Program-made: the position numbers and the translations under genes
NCBI GenBank assembly: GCA_033782935.1
Contig: JAWQEG010000169.1
Coordinates: forward strand, 496,001 to 560,000
DNA length: 64,000 bases
From: Petrolisthes cinctipes
Lineage: Eukaryota > Arthropoda > Malacostraca > Decapoda > Porcellanidae
Direction of reading: 5' to 3'
Shown: positions 25,723 through 39,649 of the stretch, in pieces
Numbering within the stretch: position 1 is the first letter of the stretch
Layout of the letters: every line of letters begins with the position of its first letter
The notes under the pieces: model-generated
The model's input: the letters and a program-made list of their open reading frames with translations, nothing else
Told to the model about the DNA's origin: nothing
The model's database searches: none

Positions 25723-27216
25723 TTGACTTTGGGCATCTAAAATATCGATTTTCAGCATGTTTTGGGCCTGTATTTTGAAAATACTCTAACACTGAGTAGG
25801 CATGTACAGATTGCTTCTGGGACCCCAAAATATTGAATTTTTGGGTGTTTTGAGCCTGAATTTGAGATATAAACGGGTACTGAAGATGCATGCACATATC
25901 TACTTTTGTGCACCTAAAAGATCGATTTTCAGTATGTTTTGAGCATGTATTTTGAAAATACTCTAACACGGAGTAGGCATGTACAGATCGCTTCTGGGAA
26001 CCCTAAATATCGAATTTTGGGGTGTTTTGGGACTGAATTTGAGATATCGACTTTTTGGGCACCTAAAATGTCGATTTTTAGCATGTTTTGGGCCTGAATT
26101 TTGAAAATACTCTAACACGGAGTAGGCATGTACAGATCGCTTCTGGGACCCCAAAATATCGAATTTTCGGGTGTTTAGGGCCAGAATTTTAGATATAAAC
26201 GGGTACAGAAGATGCATGCACATATCAACTTTTGGGCACCTAAAAGATCGATTTTCAGTATGATTTTGGCCTGTATTTTGAAAATACTCTAACACTGAGT
26301 AGGCATGTACAGATTGCTTCTGGGACCTCTAAATATCGAATTTTCGGGTGTTTTGGGACTGAATTTGAGATATCGATTTTTTGGCACCTAAAATGTCGAT
26401 TTTTAGCATGTTTTTAGCCTATATTTTGAAAATATTCTAGCACTGTGTAGGCATGTACAGATTGCTTCTGCGACCCCAAAATATTGAATTTTCGGGTGTT
26501 TTGAGCCTGAATTTGAGATATAAACGGGTACAGAAGATACATGCACATATTGACTTTGGGCATCTAAAATATCGATTTTCAGCATGTTTTGGGCCTGTAT
26601 TTTGAAAATACTCTAACACTGAGTAGGCATGTACAGATTGCTTCTGGGCCCCCAAAATATTGAATTTTCGGGTGTTTTGAGCCTGAATTTGAGATATAAA
26701 CGGGTACTGAAGATGCATGCACATATCGACTTTTGTGCACCTAAAAGATCGATTTTCAGTATGTTTTGATCATGTATTTTGAAAATACTCTAACACTGAG
26801 TAGGCATGTACAGATCGCTTTTGGGACCCCTAAATATCGAATTTTCGGGTGTTTTGGGACTGAATTTGAGATATCGACTTTTTGGCACCTAAAAGAACGA
26901 TTTTTAGCATGTTTTTAGCCTATATTTTGAAAATATTCTAGCACTGTACAGATTGCTTCTGGGACCCCAAAATATTGAATTTTCGGGTGTTTTGAGCCTG
27001 AATTTGAGATATAAACGGGTACAGAAGATACATGCACATATTGACTTTGGGCACCAAAAATATCGATTTTCAGCATGTTTTTGGCCTGTATTTTGAAAAT
27101 ACTCTAACACGGAGTAGGCATGTACAGATTGCTTCTGGGACACCAAAATATCGAATTTTCGGGTGTTTAGGGCCAGAATTTGAGATATAAACGGGTACAG
27201 AAGATACATGCACATA

Positions 27217-27511
27217 TTGACTTTGGGCATCTAAAATATCAATTTTCCGCATGTTTTGGGCCTGTATTTTGAAAATACTCTAACACTGAGTAGGCATGTA
27301 CAGATCGCTTATGGGACCCCAAAATATCAAATTTTCGGGTGTTTTGGGACTGAATTTGAGATATCGAATTTTTGGCACCTAAAAGATCGATTTTTAGCAT
27401 GTTTTTAGCCTATATTTTGAAAATATTCTAGCACTGAGTAGGCATGTACAGATCGCTTCTGGGACCCCTAAATATCGAATTTTCGGGTGTTTTGGGACTG
27501 AATTTGAGATA
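27217..27511 (+). repeat. Two adjacent short monomers of A and C start
   Basis: 27217-27363 opens as A and 27364-27511 opens as C, yet both end at gagata with no 29 bp tail. Classes A and C are otherwise long, so half b has been replaced in both. Confidence 0.82.
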
Positions 27512-30500
27512 TCGACTTTTCGGCACCTATAAGATCGATTTTTAGCATGTTTTTGGCCTATATTTTCAAAATATTCTAGCACTGTACAGATTGCTTCTGG
27601 GACCCCAAAATATTGAATTTTCGGGTGTTTTGAGCCTGAATTTGAGATATAAACGGGTACAGAAGATACATGCACATATTGACTTTGGGCACCAAAAATA
27701 TCGATTTTCAGCATGTTTTGGGCCTGAATTTTGAAAACACTCTAACACGGAGTAGGCATGTAGAGATCGCTTCTGGGACCCCAAAATATCGAATTTTCGG
27801 GTGTTTAGGGCCAGAATTTGAGATATAAACGGGTACAGAAGATGCATGCACATATCGACTTTTGGGCACCTAAAAGATCGATTTTCAGTATGTTTTTGGC
27901 CTGTATTTTGAAAATACTCTAACACGGAGTAGGCATGTACAGATACCTTCTGGGACCTCTAAATATCGAATTTTCGGGTGTTTTGGGACTGAATTTGAGA
28001 TATCGACTTTTTGGCACCTAAAAGAACGATTTTTAGCATGTTTTTAGTCTATATTTTGAAAATATTCTAGCACTGAGTAGGCATGTACAGATTGCTTCTG
28101 GGACACCAAAATATTGAATTTTCGGGTGTTTTGAGCCTGAATTTGAGATATAAACGGGTACAGAAGATACATGCACATATTGACTTTAGGCACCAAAAAT
28201 ATCGATTTTCAGCATGTTTTGGGCCTGAATTTTGAAAATACTCTAACACGGAGTAGGGATATACAGATCGCTTCTGGGACCCCAAAATATCGAATTTTCG
28301 GGTGTTTTGAGCCTGAATTTGAGATATAAACGGGTACTGAAGATGCATGCACATATCGACTTTTGTGCACCTAAATGATCGATTTTCAGTATGTTTTGGG
28401 CATGTATTTTGAAAATACTCTAACACGGAGTAGGCATGTACAGATCGCTTCTGGGACCCCTAAATATCGAATTTTCGGGTGTTTTGGGACTGAATTTGAG
28501 ATATCGACTTTTTGGCACCTAAAAGATCGAATTTTAGCATGTTTTTAGCCTATATTTTGAAAATATTCTAGCACTGTACAGATTGCTTCTGGGACCCCAA
28601 AATATTGATGTTTCGGGTGTTTTGAGCCTGAATTTGAGATATAAACGGGTTCAGAAGATACATGTACATATTGACTTTGGGCATCTAAAATATCAATTTT
28701 CAGCATGTTTTGGGCCTTTATTTTGAAAATACTCTAACACTGAGTAGGGATGTACAGATCGCTTCTGGGACCCCTAAATATCGAATTTTCGGGTGTTTTG
28801 GGACTGAATTTGATATATCGAATTTTTGGCACCAAAAATATCGATTTTCATCATGTTTTGGGCCTGAATTTTGAAAACACTCTAACACGGAGTAGGCATG
28901 TACAGATCGCTTCTGGGACCCCAAAATATCGAATTTTCGGGTGTTTAGGGCCAGAATTTGAGATATAAACGGGTACAGAAGATGCATGCACATATCGACT
29001 TTTGGGCACCTAAAAGATCGATTTTCAGTATGTTTTTGGCCTGTATTTTGAAAATACTCTAACACGGAGTAGGCATGTACCTACTGGGACCTCTAAATAT
29101 CGAATTTTCGGGTGTTTTGGGACTGAATTTGAGATATCGAATTTTTGGCACCTAAAAGATCGATTTTTAGCATGTTTTTAGCCTATATTTTGAAAATATT
29201 CTAGCACTGTACAGATTGCTTCTGGGACCCCAACATATTGAATTTTCGGGTGTTTTGATCCTGAATTTGAGATATAAACGGGTACTGAAGATGCATGCAC
29301 ATATCGACTTTTGTGCACCTAAAAGATCGATTTTCAGTATGTTTTGAGCATGTATTTTGAAAATACTCTAACACGGAGTAGGCATGTACAGATCGCTTCT
29401 GGGACCCCTAAATATCGAATTTTCGGGTGTTTTGGGACTGAATTTGAGATATCGACTTTTTGGTACCTAAAAGATCGATTTTTAGCATGTTTTTAGCCTA
29501 TATTTTGAAAATATTCTAGCACTGTACAGATTGCTTCTGGGACCCCAAAATATTGAATTTTCGGGTGTTTTGAGCCTGAATTTGAGATATAAACGGGTAC
29601 AGAAGTTACATGCACACATTGACTTTAGGCACCAAAAATATCGATTTTCAGCATGTTTTGGGCCTGAATTTTGAAAATACTCTAACACGGAGTGGGGATG
29701 TACAGATCGCTTCTGTGACCCCAAAATATCGAATTTTCGGGTGTTTAGGGCCAGAATTTGAGATATAAACGGGTACAGAAGATGCATGCACATATCGACT
29801 TTTGGGCACCTAAAAGATCGATTTTCAGTATGTTTTTGGCCTGTATGTTGAAAATACTCTAACACGGAGTAGGCATGTACAGATACCTTCTGGGACCTCT
29901 AAATATCGAATTTTCGGGTGTTTTGGGACTGAATTTGAGATATCGATTTTTTGGCACCTAAAATGTCGATTTTTAGCATGTTTTTAGCCTATATTTTGAA
30001 AATATTCTAGCACGGTGTAGGCATGTACAGATTGCCTATGGGATCCCAAAATATTGAATTTTCGGGTGTTTTGAGCCTGAATTTGAGATATAAACGGGTA
30101 CAGAAGATACATGCACATATTGACTTTGGGCATCTAAAATATCGATTTTCAGCATGTTTTGGGCCTGTATTTCTGAAAATACTCTAACACTGAGTAGGCA
30201 TGTACAGATTGCTTCTGGGACCCCAAAATATTGAATTTTCGGGTGTTTTGAGCCTGAATTTGAGATATAAACGAGTACAGAAGATACATGCACATATTGA
30301 CTTTGAGCATCTACAATATCGATTTTCAGCATGTTTTGGGCCTGAATTTTGAAAATACTTTAACACGGAGTAGGGATGCACAGATCGCTTCTGGGACCCC
30401 AAAATATCGAATTTTCGGGTGTTTTGAGCCTGAATTTGAGATATAAACGGGTACTGAAGATGCATGCACATATCGACTTTTGTGCAACAAAATGATCGAT

Positions 30501-31459
30501 TTTCAGTATGTTTTGAGCATGTATTTTGAAAATTCTCTAACACGGAGTAGGCATGTACAGATCGCTTCTGGGACCCCTAAATATCGAATTTTCGGGTGTT
30601 TTGGGACTGAATTTGAGATATCGACTTTTTGTCACCTAAAAGATCGATTTTTAGCATGTTTTTAGCCTATATTTTGAAAATATTCTAGCACTGTACAGAT
30701 TGCTTCTGGGACCCCAACATATTGAATTTTCGGGTGTTTTGAGCCTGAATTTGAGATATAAATGGGTACAGAAGATACATGCACATATTGACTTTGGGCA
30801 CCAAAAATATCGATTTTCAGCATGTTTTTGGCCTGTATTTTGAAAATACTCTAACACGGAGTAGGCATGTACAGATTGCTTCTGGGACCCAAAAAATATT
30901 GAATTTTCGGGTGTTTAGGGCCAGAATTTGAGATATAAACGGGTAGAGAAGATGCATGCACATATCGACTTTTGGGCACCTAAAAGATCGATTTTCAGTA
31001 TGTTTTTGGCCTGTATTTTGAAAATACTCTAACACGGAGTAGGCATGTACCTACTGGGACCTCTAAATATCGAATTTTCAGGTGTTTTGGGACTGAATTT
31101 GAGATATCGATTTTTTGGCACCTAAAATGTCGATTTTTAGCATGTTTTTAGCCTATATTTTGAAAATATTCTAGCACTGTGTAGGCATGTACAGATTGCT
31201 TCTGGGACCCCAAAATATTGAATTTTCGGGTGTTTTGAGCCTGAATTTGAGATATAAACGGGTACAGAAGATACATGCACATATTGACTTTGAGCATCTA
31301 AAATATCGATTTTCAGCATGTTTTTGGCCTGTATTTTGAAAATACTCTAACACTGAGTAGGCATGTACAGATTGCTTCTGGGACCCCAAAATATTGAATT
31401 TTCGGGTGTTTTGAGCCTGAATTTGAGATATAAACGGGTACTGAAGATGCATGCACATA

Positions 31460-34400
31460 TCGACTTTTGTGCACCTAAAAGATCGATTTTCAGTATGTTT
31501 TGAGCATGTATTTTGAAAATACTCTAAAACGGAGTAGGCATGTACAGATCGCTTCTGGGACCCCTAAATATCGAATTTTCGGGTGTTTTGGGACTGAATT
31601 TGAGATATCGACTTTTTGGCACCTAAAAGATCGATTTTTAGCATGTTTTTAGACTATATTTTGAAAATATTCTAGCACTGTACAGATTGCTTCTGGGACC
31701 CCAAAATATTGAATTTTCGGGTGTTTTGAGCCTGAATTTGAGATATAAACGGGTACAGAAGATACATGCACATATCGACTTTTGGGCACCAAAAATATCG
31801 ATTTTCAGCATGTTTTTGGCCTGTATTTTGAAAATACTCTAACACGGAGTAGGCATGTACAGATCGCTTCTGGGACCCCAAAATATCGAATTTTCGGGTG
31901 TTTAGGGCCAGAATTTGAGATATAAACGGGTACAGAAAATGCATGCACATATCGACTTTTGGGCACCTAAAAGATCGATTTTCAGTATGTTTTTGGCCTG
32001 TATTTTGAAAATACTCTAACACAGTGTAGGCATGTACAGATACCTTCTGGGACCTCTAAATATCGAATTTTCGGGTGTTTTGAGACTGAATTTGAGATAT
32101 CGATTTTTTGGCATCTAAAATGTCGATTTTTAGCTTGTTTTTAGACTATATTTTGAAAATATTCTAGCACTGTGTAGGCATGTACTGATTGCTTCTGGGA
32201 CCCCAAAATATTGAATTTTCGGGTGTTTTGAGCCTGAATTTGAGATATAAACGGGTACAGATGATACATGCACATATTGACTTTGGGCACCAAAAATATC
32301 GATTTTCAGCATGTTTTTGTCCTGTATTTTGAAAATACTCTAACACGGAGTACGCATGTACAGATCGCTTCTGGGACCCCAAAATATCGAATTTTCGGGT
32401 GTTTAGGGCCAGAATTTGAGATATAAACGGGTACAGAAGATGCATGCACATATCGACTTTTGGGCACCTAAAAGATCGATTTTCAGTATGTTTTTGGCCT
32501 GTATTTTGAAAATACTCTAACACAGTGTAGGCATGTACAGATACCTTCTGGGACCTCTAAATATCGAATTTTCGGGTGTTTTGGGACTGAATTAGAGATA
32601 TCGATTTTTTGGCATCTAAAATGTCGATTTTTAGCTTGTTTTTAGACTATATTTTGAAAATATTCTAGCACTGTGTAGGCATGTACTGATTGCATCTGGG
32701 ACCCCAAAATATTGAATTTTCGGGTGTTTTGAGCCTGAATTTGAGATATAAACGGGTACTGAAGATGCATGCACATATCGACTTTTGTGCACCTAAAAGA
32801 TCGATTTTCAGTATGTTTTGAGCATGTATTTTGAAAATACTCTAAAACGGAGTAGGCATGTACAGATCATTTCTGGGACCCCTAAATATCGAATTTTCGG
32901 GTGTTTTGGGACTGAATTTGAGATATCGATTTTTTGGCACCTAAAAGATCGATTTTTAGCATGTTTTTAGCCTATATTTTGAAAATATTCTAGCACTGTA
33001 CAGATTGCTTCTGGGACCCCAACATATTGAATTTTCGGGTGTTTTGAGCCTGAATTTGAGATATAAACGGGTATTGAAGATGCATGCACATATCGACTTT
33101 TGTGCACCTAAAAGATCGATTTTCAGTATGTTTTTATCATGTATTTTGAAAATACTCTAACACGGAGTAGGCATGTACAGATCGCTTCTGGGACCCCTAA
33201 ATATCGAATTTTCGGGTGTTTTGGGACTGAATTTGAGATATCGACTTTTTGGCACCTAAAAGATCGATTTTTAGCATGTTTTTAGCCTATATTTTGAAAA
33301 TATTCTAGCACTGTGTAGGCATGTACAGATTGCTTCTGGGACCCCAAAATATTGAATTTTCGGGTGTTTTGAGCCTGAATTTGAGATATAAACGGGTACA
33401 GAAGATACATGCACATATTGACTTTGGGCATCTAAAATATCGATTTTCAGCATGTTTTGGGCCTGTATTTTGAAAATACTCTAACACTGAGTAGGCATGT
33501 ACAGATTGCTTCTGGGACCCCAAAATATTGAATTTTCGGGTGTTTTAAGCCTGAATTTGAGATATAAACGGGTACTGAAGATGCATGCACATATCGACTT
33601 TTGTGCACCTAAAAGATCGATTTTCAGTATGTTTTGAGCATGTATTTTGAAAATACTCTAACACGGAGTAGGCATGTACAGATCGCTTCTGGGACCCCTA
33701 AATATCGAATTTTCGGGTGTTTTGGGACTGAATTTGAGATATCGACTTTTTGGCACCTAAAAGATCGATTTTTAGCATGTTTTTAGCCTATATTTTGAAA
33801 ATATTCTAAAACTGAGTAGGCATGTACAGATTGCTTCTGGGACACCAAAATAATGAATTTTCGGGTGTTTTGAGCCTGAATTTGAGATATAAACGGGTAC
33901 TGAAGATGCATGCACATATCGACTTTTGTGCACCTAAAAGATCGATTTTCAGTATGTTTTGAGCATGTATTTTGAAAATACTCTAAAACGGATAAGGCAT
34001 GTACAGATCATTTCTGGGACCCCTAAATATCGAATTTTCGGGTGTTTTGGGACTGAATTTGAGATATCGAATTTTTGGCACCTAAAAGATCGATTTTTAG
34101 CATGTTTTTAGCCTATATTTTGAAAATATTCTAGCACTGTACAGATTGCTTCTGGGACCCCAACATATTGAATTTTCGGGTGTTTTGAGCCTGAATTTGA
34201 GATATAAACGGGTATTGAAGATGCATGCACATATCGACTTTTGTGCACCTAAAAGATCGATTTTCATTATGTTTTGATCATGTATTTTGAAAATACTCTA
34301 ACACGGAGTAGGCATGTACAGATCGCTTTTGGGACCCCTAAATATCGAATTTTCGGGTGTTTTGGGACTGAATTTGAGATATCGACTTTTTGGCACCTAA

Positions 34401-34558
34401 AAGATCGATTTTTAGCATGTTTTTAGCCTATATTTTGAAAATATTCTAGCACTGTGTAGGCATGTACAGATTGCTTCTGGGACCCCAAAATATTGAATTT
34501 TCGGGTGTTTTGAGCCTGAATTTGAGATATAAACGGGTACTGAAGATGCATGCACATA
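31460..34558 (+). repeat. 3099 bp unit, first copy
   Basis: Order: B C- E/D E F D E F B C- B C A B C B C- B C. Shares with 34559 onward the variants ctctaaaacgg, agcttgtttttagac, gtactgattgc, gtacgcatg, acagatgatacatg and cacagtgtagg. The end from 32778 is itself a 1141 bp duplication. Confidence 0.9.
32778..34558 (+). repeat. 1141 bp heptamer inside the 3099 bp unit, one full and one partial copy
   Basis: Copy one 32778-33918 is B C- B C A B C. Copy two starts at 33919 and runs B C- B C to 34558. Shared markers: ctctaaaacgg with gatcatttctggg, ccccaacatattg, and tatcatg or gatcatg in place of gagcatg. A third copy lies at 35877-37017. Confidence 0.87.
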
Positions 34559-37017
34559 TCGACTTTTGTGCACCTAAAAGATCGATTTTCAGTATGTTTT
34601 GAGCATGTATTTTGAAAATACTCTAAAACGGAGTAGGCATGTACAGATCGCTTCTGGGACCCCTAAATATCGAATTTTTGGGTGTTTTGGGACTGAATTT
34701 GAGATATCGACTTTTTGGCACCTAAAAGATCGATTTTTAGCATGTTTTTAGACTATATTTTGAAAATATTCTAGCACTGTACAGATTGCTTCTGGGACCC
34801 CAAAATATTGAATTTTCGGGTGTTTTGAGCCTGAATTTGAGATATAAACGGGTACAGAAGATACATGCACATATCGACTTTTGGGCACCAAAAATATCGA
34901 TTTTCAGCATGTTTTTGGCCTGTATTTTGAAAATACTCTAACACGGAGTAGGCATGTACAGATCGCTTCTGGGACCCCAAAATATCGAATTTTCGGGTGT
35001 TTAGGGCCAGAATTTGAGATATAAACGGGTACAGAAAATGCATGCACATATCGACTTTTGGGCACCTAAAAGATCGATTTTCAGTATGTTTTTGGCCTGT
35101 ATTTTGAAAATACTCTAACACAGTGTAGGCATGTACAGATACCTTCTGGGACCTCTAAATATCGAATTTTCGGGTGTTTTGGGACTGAATTTGAGATATC
35201 GATTTTTTGGCATCTAAAATGTCGATTTTTAGCTTGTTTTTAGACTATATTTTGAAAATATTCTAGCACTGTGTAGGCATGTACTGATTGCTTCTGGGAC
35301 CCCAAAATATTGAATTTTCGAGTGTTTTGAGCCTGAATTTGAGATATAAACGGGTACAGATGATACATGCACATATTGACTTTGGGCACCAAAAATATCG
35401 ATTTTCAGCATGTTTTTGTCCTGTATTTTGAAAATACTCTAACACGGAGTACGCATGTACAGATCGCTTCTGGGACCCCAAAATATCGAATTTTCGGGTG
35501 TTTAGGGCCAGAATTTGAGATATAAACGGGTACAGAAGATGCATGCACATATCGACTTTTGGGCACCTAAAAGATCGATTTTCAGTATGTTTTTGGCCTG
35601 TATTTTGAAAATACTCTAACACAGTGTAGGCATGTACAGATACCTTCTGGGACCTCTAAATATCGAATTTTCGGGTGTTTTGGGACTGAATTAGAGATAT
35701 CGATTTTTTGGCATCTAAAATGTCGATTTTTAGCTTGTTTTTAGACTATATTTTGAAAATATTCTAGCACTGTGTAGGCATGTACTGATTGCTTCTGGGA
35801 CCCCAAAATATTGAATTTTCGGGTGTTTTGAGCCTGAATTTGAGATATAAACGGGTACTGAAGATGCATGCACATATCGACTTTTGTGCACCTAAAAGAT
35901 CGATTTTCAGTATGTTTTGAGCATGTATTTTGAAAATACTCTAAAACGGAGTAGGCATGTACAGATCATTTCTGGGACCCCTAAATATCGAATTTTCGGG
36001 TGTTTTGGGACTGAATTTGAGATATCGAATTTTTGGCACCTAAAAGATCGATTTTTAGCATGTTTTTAGCCTATATTTTGAAAATATTCTAGCACTGTAC
36101 AGATTGCTTCTGGGACCCCAACATATTGAATTTTCGGGTGTTTTGAGCCTGAATTTGAGATATAAACGGGTATTGAAGATGCATGCACATATCGACTTTT
36201 GTGCACCTAAAAGATCGATTTTCATTATGTTTTGATCATGTATTTTGAAAATACTCTAACACGGAGTAGGCATGTACAGATCGCTTCTGGGACCCCTAAA
36301 TATCGAATTTTCGGGTGTTTTGGGACTGAATTTGAGATATCGACTTTTTGGCACCTAAAAGATCGATTTTTAGCATGTTTTTAGCCTATATTTTGAAAAT
36401 ATTCTAGCACTGTGTAGGCATGTACAGATTGCTTCTGGGACCCCAAAATATTGAATTTTCGGGTGTTTTGAGCCTGAATTTGAGATATAAACGGGTACAG
36501 AAGATACATGCACATATTGACTTTGGGCATCTAAAATATCGATTTTCAGCATGTTTTGGGCCTGTATTTTGAAAATACTCTAACACTGAGTAGGCATGTA
36601 CAGATTGCTTCTGGGACCCCAAAATATTGAATTTTCGGGTGTTTTAAGCCTGAATTTGAGATATAAACGGGTACTGAAGATGCATGCACATATCGACTTT
36701 TGTGCACCTAAAAGATCGATTTTCAGTATGTTTTGAGCATGTATTTTGAAAATACTCTAACACGGAGTAGGCATGTACAGATCGCTTCTGGGACCCCTAA
36801 ATATCGAATTTTCGGGTGTTTTGGGACTGAATTTGAGATATCGACTTTTTGGCACCTAAAAGATCGATTTTTAGCATGTTTTTAGCCTATATTTTGAAAA
36901 TATTCTAAAACTGAGTAGGCATGTACAGATTGCTTCTGGGACACCAAAATAATGAATTTTCGGGTGTTTTGAGCCTGAATTTGAGATATAAACGGGTACT
37001 GAAGATGCATGCACATA
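34559..37017 (+). repeat. 3099 bp unit, second copy (2459 bp)
   Basis: All monomer boundaries from 34559 to 36841 equal those of the first copy plus 3099. At 37018 it switches to a class A monomer with catccaatatatcg, where the first copy has B. Confidence 0.9.
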
Positions 37018-39649
37018 TTGACTTTGGGCATCCAATATATCGATTTTCAGCGAGTTTTGGGCCTGTATTTTGAAAATACTCTAATACTGAATAGGCATGT
37101 ACAGATTGCTTCTGGGACCCCAAAATATTGAATTTTCGGGTGTTTTGAGCCTGAATTTGAGATATAAACGGGTACTGAAGATGCATGCACATATCGACTA
37201 TTGTGCACCTAAAAGATCGATTTTCAGTATGTTTTGAGCATATATTTTGAAAATACTCTAACACGGAGTATGCATGTACAGATCGCTTCTGGTACCCCTA
37301 AATATCGAATTTTTGGGTGTTTTGGAACTGAATTTGAGATATCGACTTTTTGGCACCTAAAAGATCGATTTTTAGCATGTTTTTAGCCTATATTTCGAAA
37401 ATATTCTAGCACTGTACAGATTGCTTCTGGGACCCCAAAATATTGAATTTTCGGGTGTTTTGAGCCTGAATTTGAGATATAAACGGGTACAGAAGATACA
37501 TGCACATATTGACTTTGGGCACCAAAAATATCGAATTTCAGCATGTTTTGGGTCTGAATTTTGAAAATACTCTAACACGGAGTAGGCATATACAGATCGC
37601 TTCTGGGACCCCAAAATATCGAATTTTCGGATGTTTAGGGCCAGAATTTGAGATATAAACGGGTACAGAAGATGCATGCACATATCGACTTTTGGGCACC
37701 AAAAATATCGATTTTCAGAATGTTTTGGGCCTGAATTTTGAAAATACTCTAACACGGAGTAGGCATGTACAGATACCTTCTGGGACCTCTAAATATCGAA
37801 TTTTCGGGTGTTTTGGGACTGAATTTGTGATATCGATTTTTTGGCACCTAAAATGTCGATTTTTGGCATGTTTTTAGCCTATATTTTGAAAATATTCTAG
37901 CATTGTTTAGGCATGTACAGATTGCTTCTGGGACCCCAAAATATTGAATTTTCTGGTGTTTTGAGCCTGAATTTGAGATATAAACGGGTACAGAAGATAC
38001 ATGCACATATTGACTTTGGGCATCTAAAATATCGATTTTCAGCATGTTTTGGGCCTGTATTTTGAAAATACTCTAACACTGAGTAGGCATGTACAGATCG
38101 CTTCTGGGACCCCTAAATATCGAATTTTCGGGTGTTTTGAGACTGAATTTGAGATATCGACTTTTTGGCACCTAAAAAATCGATTTTTAGCATGTTTTTA
38201 GCCTATATTTTGAAAATATTCTAGCACTGAGTAGGCATGTACTGATTGCTTCTGGGACCCCAAAATATTGAATTTTCGGGTGTTTTGAGCCTGAATGTGT
38301 GATATAAACGGGTACAGAAGATGCATGCACATATTGACTTTGGGCATCTAAAATATCGATTTTCAGCATGTTTTGGGCCTGTATTTTGAAAATACTCTAA
38401 CACTGAGTAGGCATGTACAGATTGCTTCTGGAACCCCAAAATATTGAATTTTCGGGTGTTTTGAGCCTGAATTTGAGATATAAACGGGTACTGAAGATGC
38501 ATGCACATATCGACTTTTGTGCACCTAAAAGATCGATTTTCAGTATGTTTTGAGCATGTATTTTGAAAATACTCTAACACGGAGTAGGCATGTACAGATC
38601 GCTTCTGGGACCCCTAAATATCGAATTTTCGGGTGTTTTGGGACTGAATTTGAGATATCGACTTTTTGGCACCTAAAAGATCGATTTTTAGCATGTTTTT
38701 AGCCTATATTTTGAAAATATTCTAGCACTGTACAGATTGCTTCTGGGACCCCAAAATATTGAATTTTCGGGTGTTTTTAGCCTGAATTCGAGATATAAAC
38801 GGGTACAGAAGATACATGCACATATTGACTTTGGGCATCTAAAATATCGATTTTCAGCATGTTTTGGGCCTGTATTTTGAAAATACTCTAACACTGAGTA
38901 GGCATGAACAGATTGCTTCTGGAACCCCAAAATATTGAATTTTCGGGTGTTTTGAGCCTGAATTTGAGATATAAACGGGTACTGAAGATGCATGCACATA
39001 TCGACTTTTGTGCACCTAAAAGATCGATTTTCAGTATGTTTTGAGCATGTATTTTGAAAATACTCTAACACGGAGTAGGCATGTACAGATCGCTTCTGGG
39101 ACCCCTAAATATCGAATTTTCGGGTGTTTTGGGACTGAATTTGAGATATCGAATTTTTGGCACCTAAAAGATCGATTTTTAGCATGTTTTTAGCCTATAT
39201 TTTGAAAATATTCTAGCTCTGTGTAGGCATGTACAGATTGCTTCTGGGACCCCAAAATATTGAATTTTCGGGTGCTTTGAGCCTGAATTTGAGATATAAA
39301 CGGGTACAGAAGATACATGCACATATTGACTTTGGGCATCTAATATATCGATTTTCAGCATGTTTTGGGCCTGTATTTTGAAAATACTCTAACACTGAGT
39401 AGGCATGTACAGATTCCTTCTGGGCCCTCAAAATATTGAATTTTCGGGTGTTTTGAGCCTGAATTTGAGATATAAACGGGTACTGAAGATGCATGCATAT
39501 ATCGACTTTTGTGCACCTAAAAGATCGATTTTCAGTATGTTTTGAGCATGTATTTTGAAAATACTCTAACACGGAGTAGGCATGTAGAGATCGCTTCTGG
39601 TACCCCTAAATATCGAATTTTCGGGTGTTTTGGGACTGAATTTGAGATA
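37018..39649 (+). repeat. Block related to 42605-44883, two extra monomers
   Basis: Order: A B C- D D/E-short F A/B-short C A B C- A B C A B. Shared variants: catccaatatatcg, agcgagttttggg, gaatgtgtgata, tctagctctgtg, gtgctttgagcc. Offsets to the other copy step from 5587 to 5410 to 5234, that is by 177 and 176 bp, one monomer each time. Confidence 0.87.

Larger units (their letters stand above)
25230..31459 (+). repeat. Most disordered part of the array
   Basis: Order: C D/E-short F A B C/D E F A B C- D/E-long A-short C-short C- D E C D/A B C- A-short C/D E(142) C- B C- D E F A A/D B C- D/E-long E(142) F A. A-start monomers with short ends lie at 27217-27363 and 28671-28817, and a C-start short monomer at 27364-27511. 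Single-base variants private to one monomer are also frequent. I find no block duplication and no non-satellite sequence. Confidence 0.82.
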
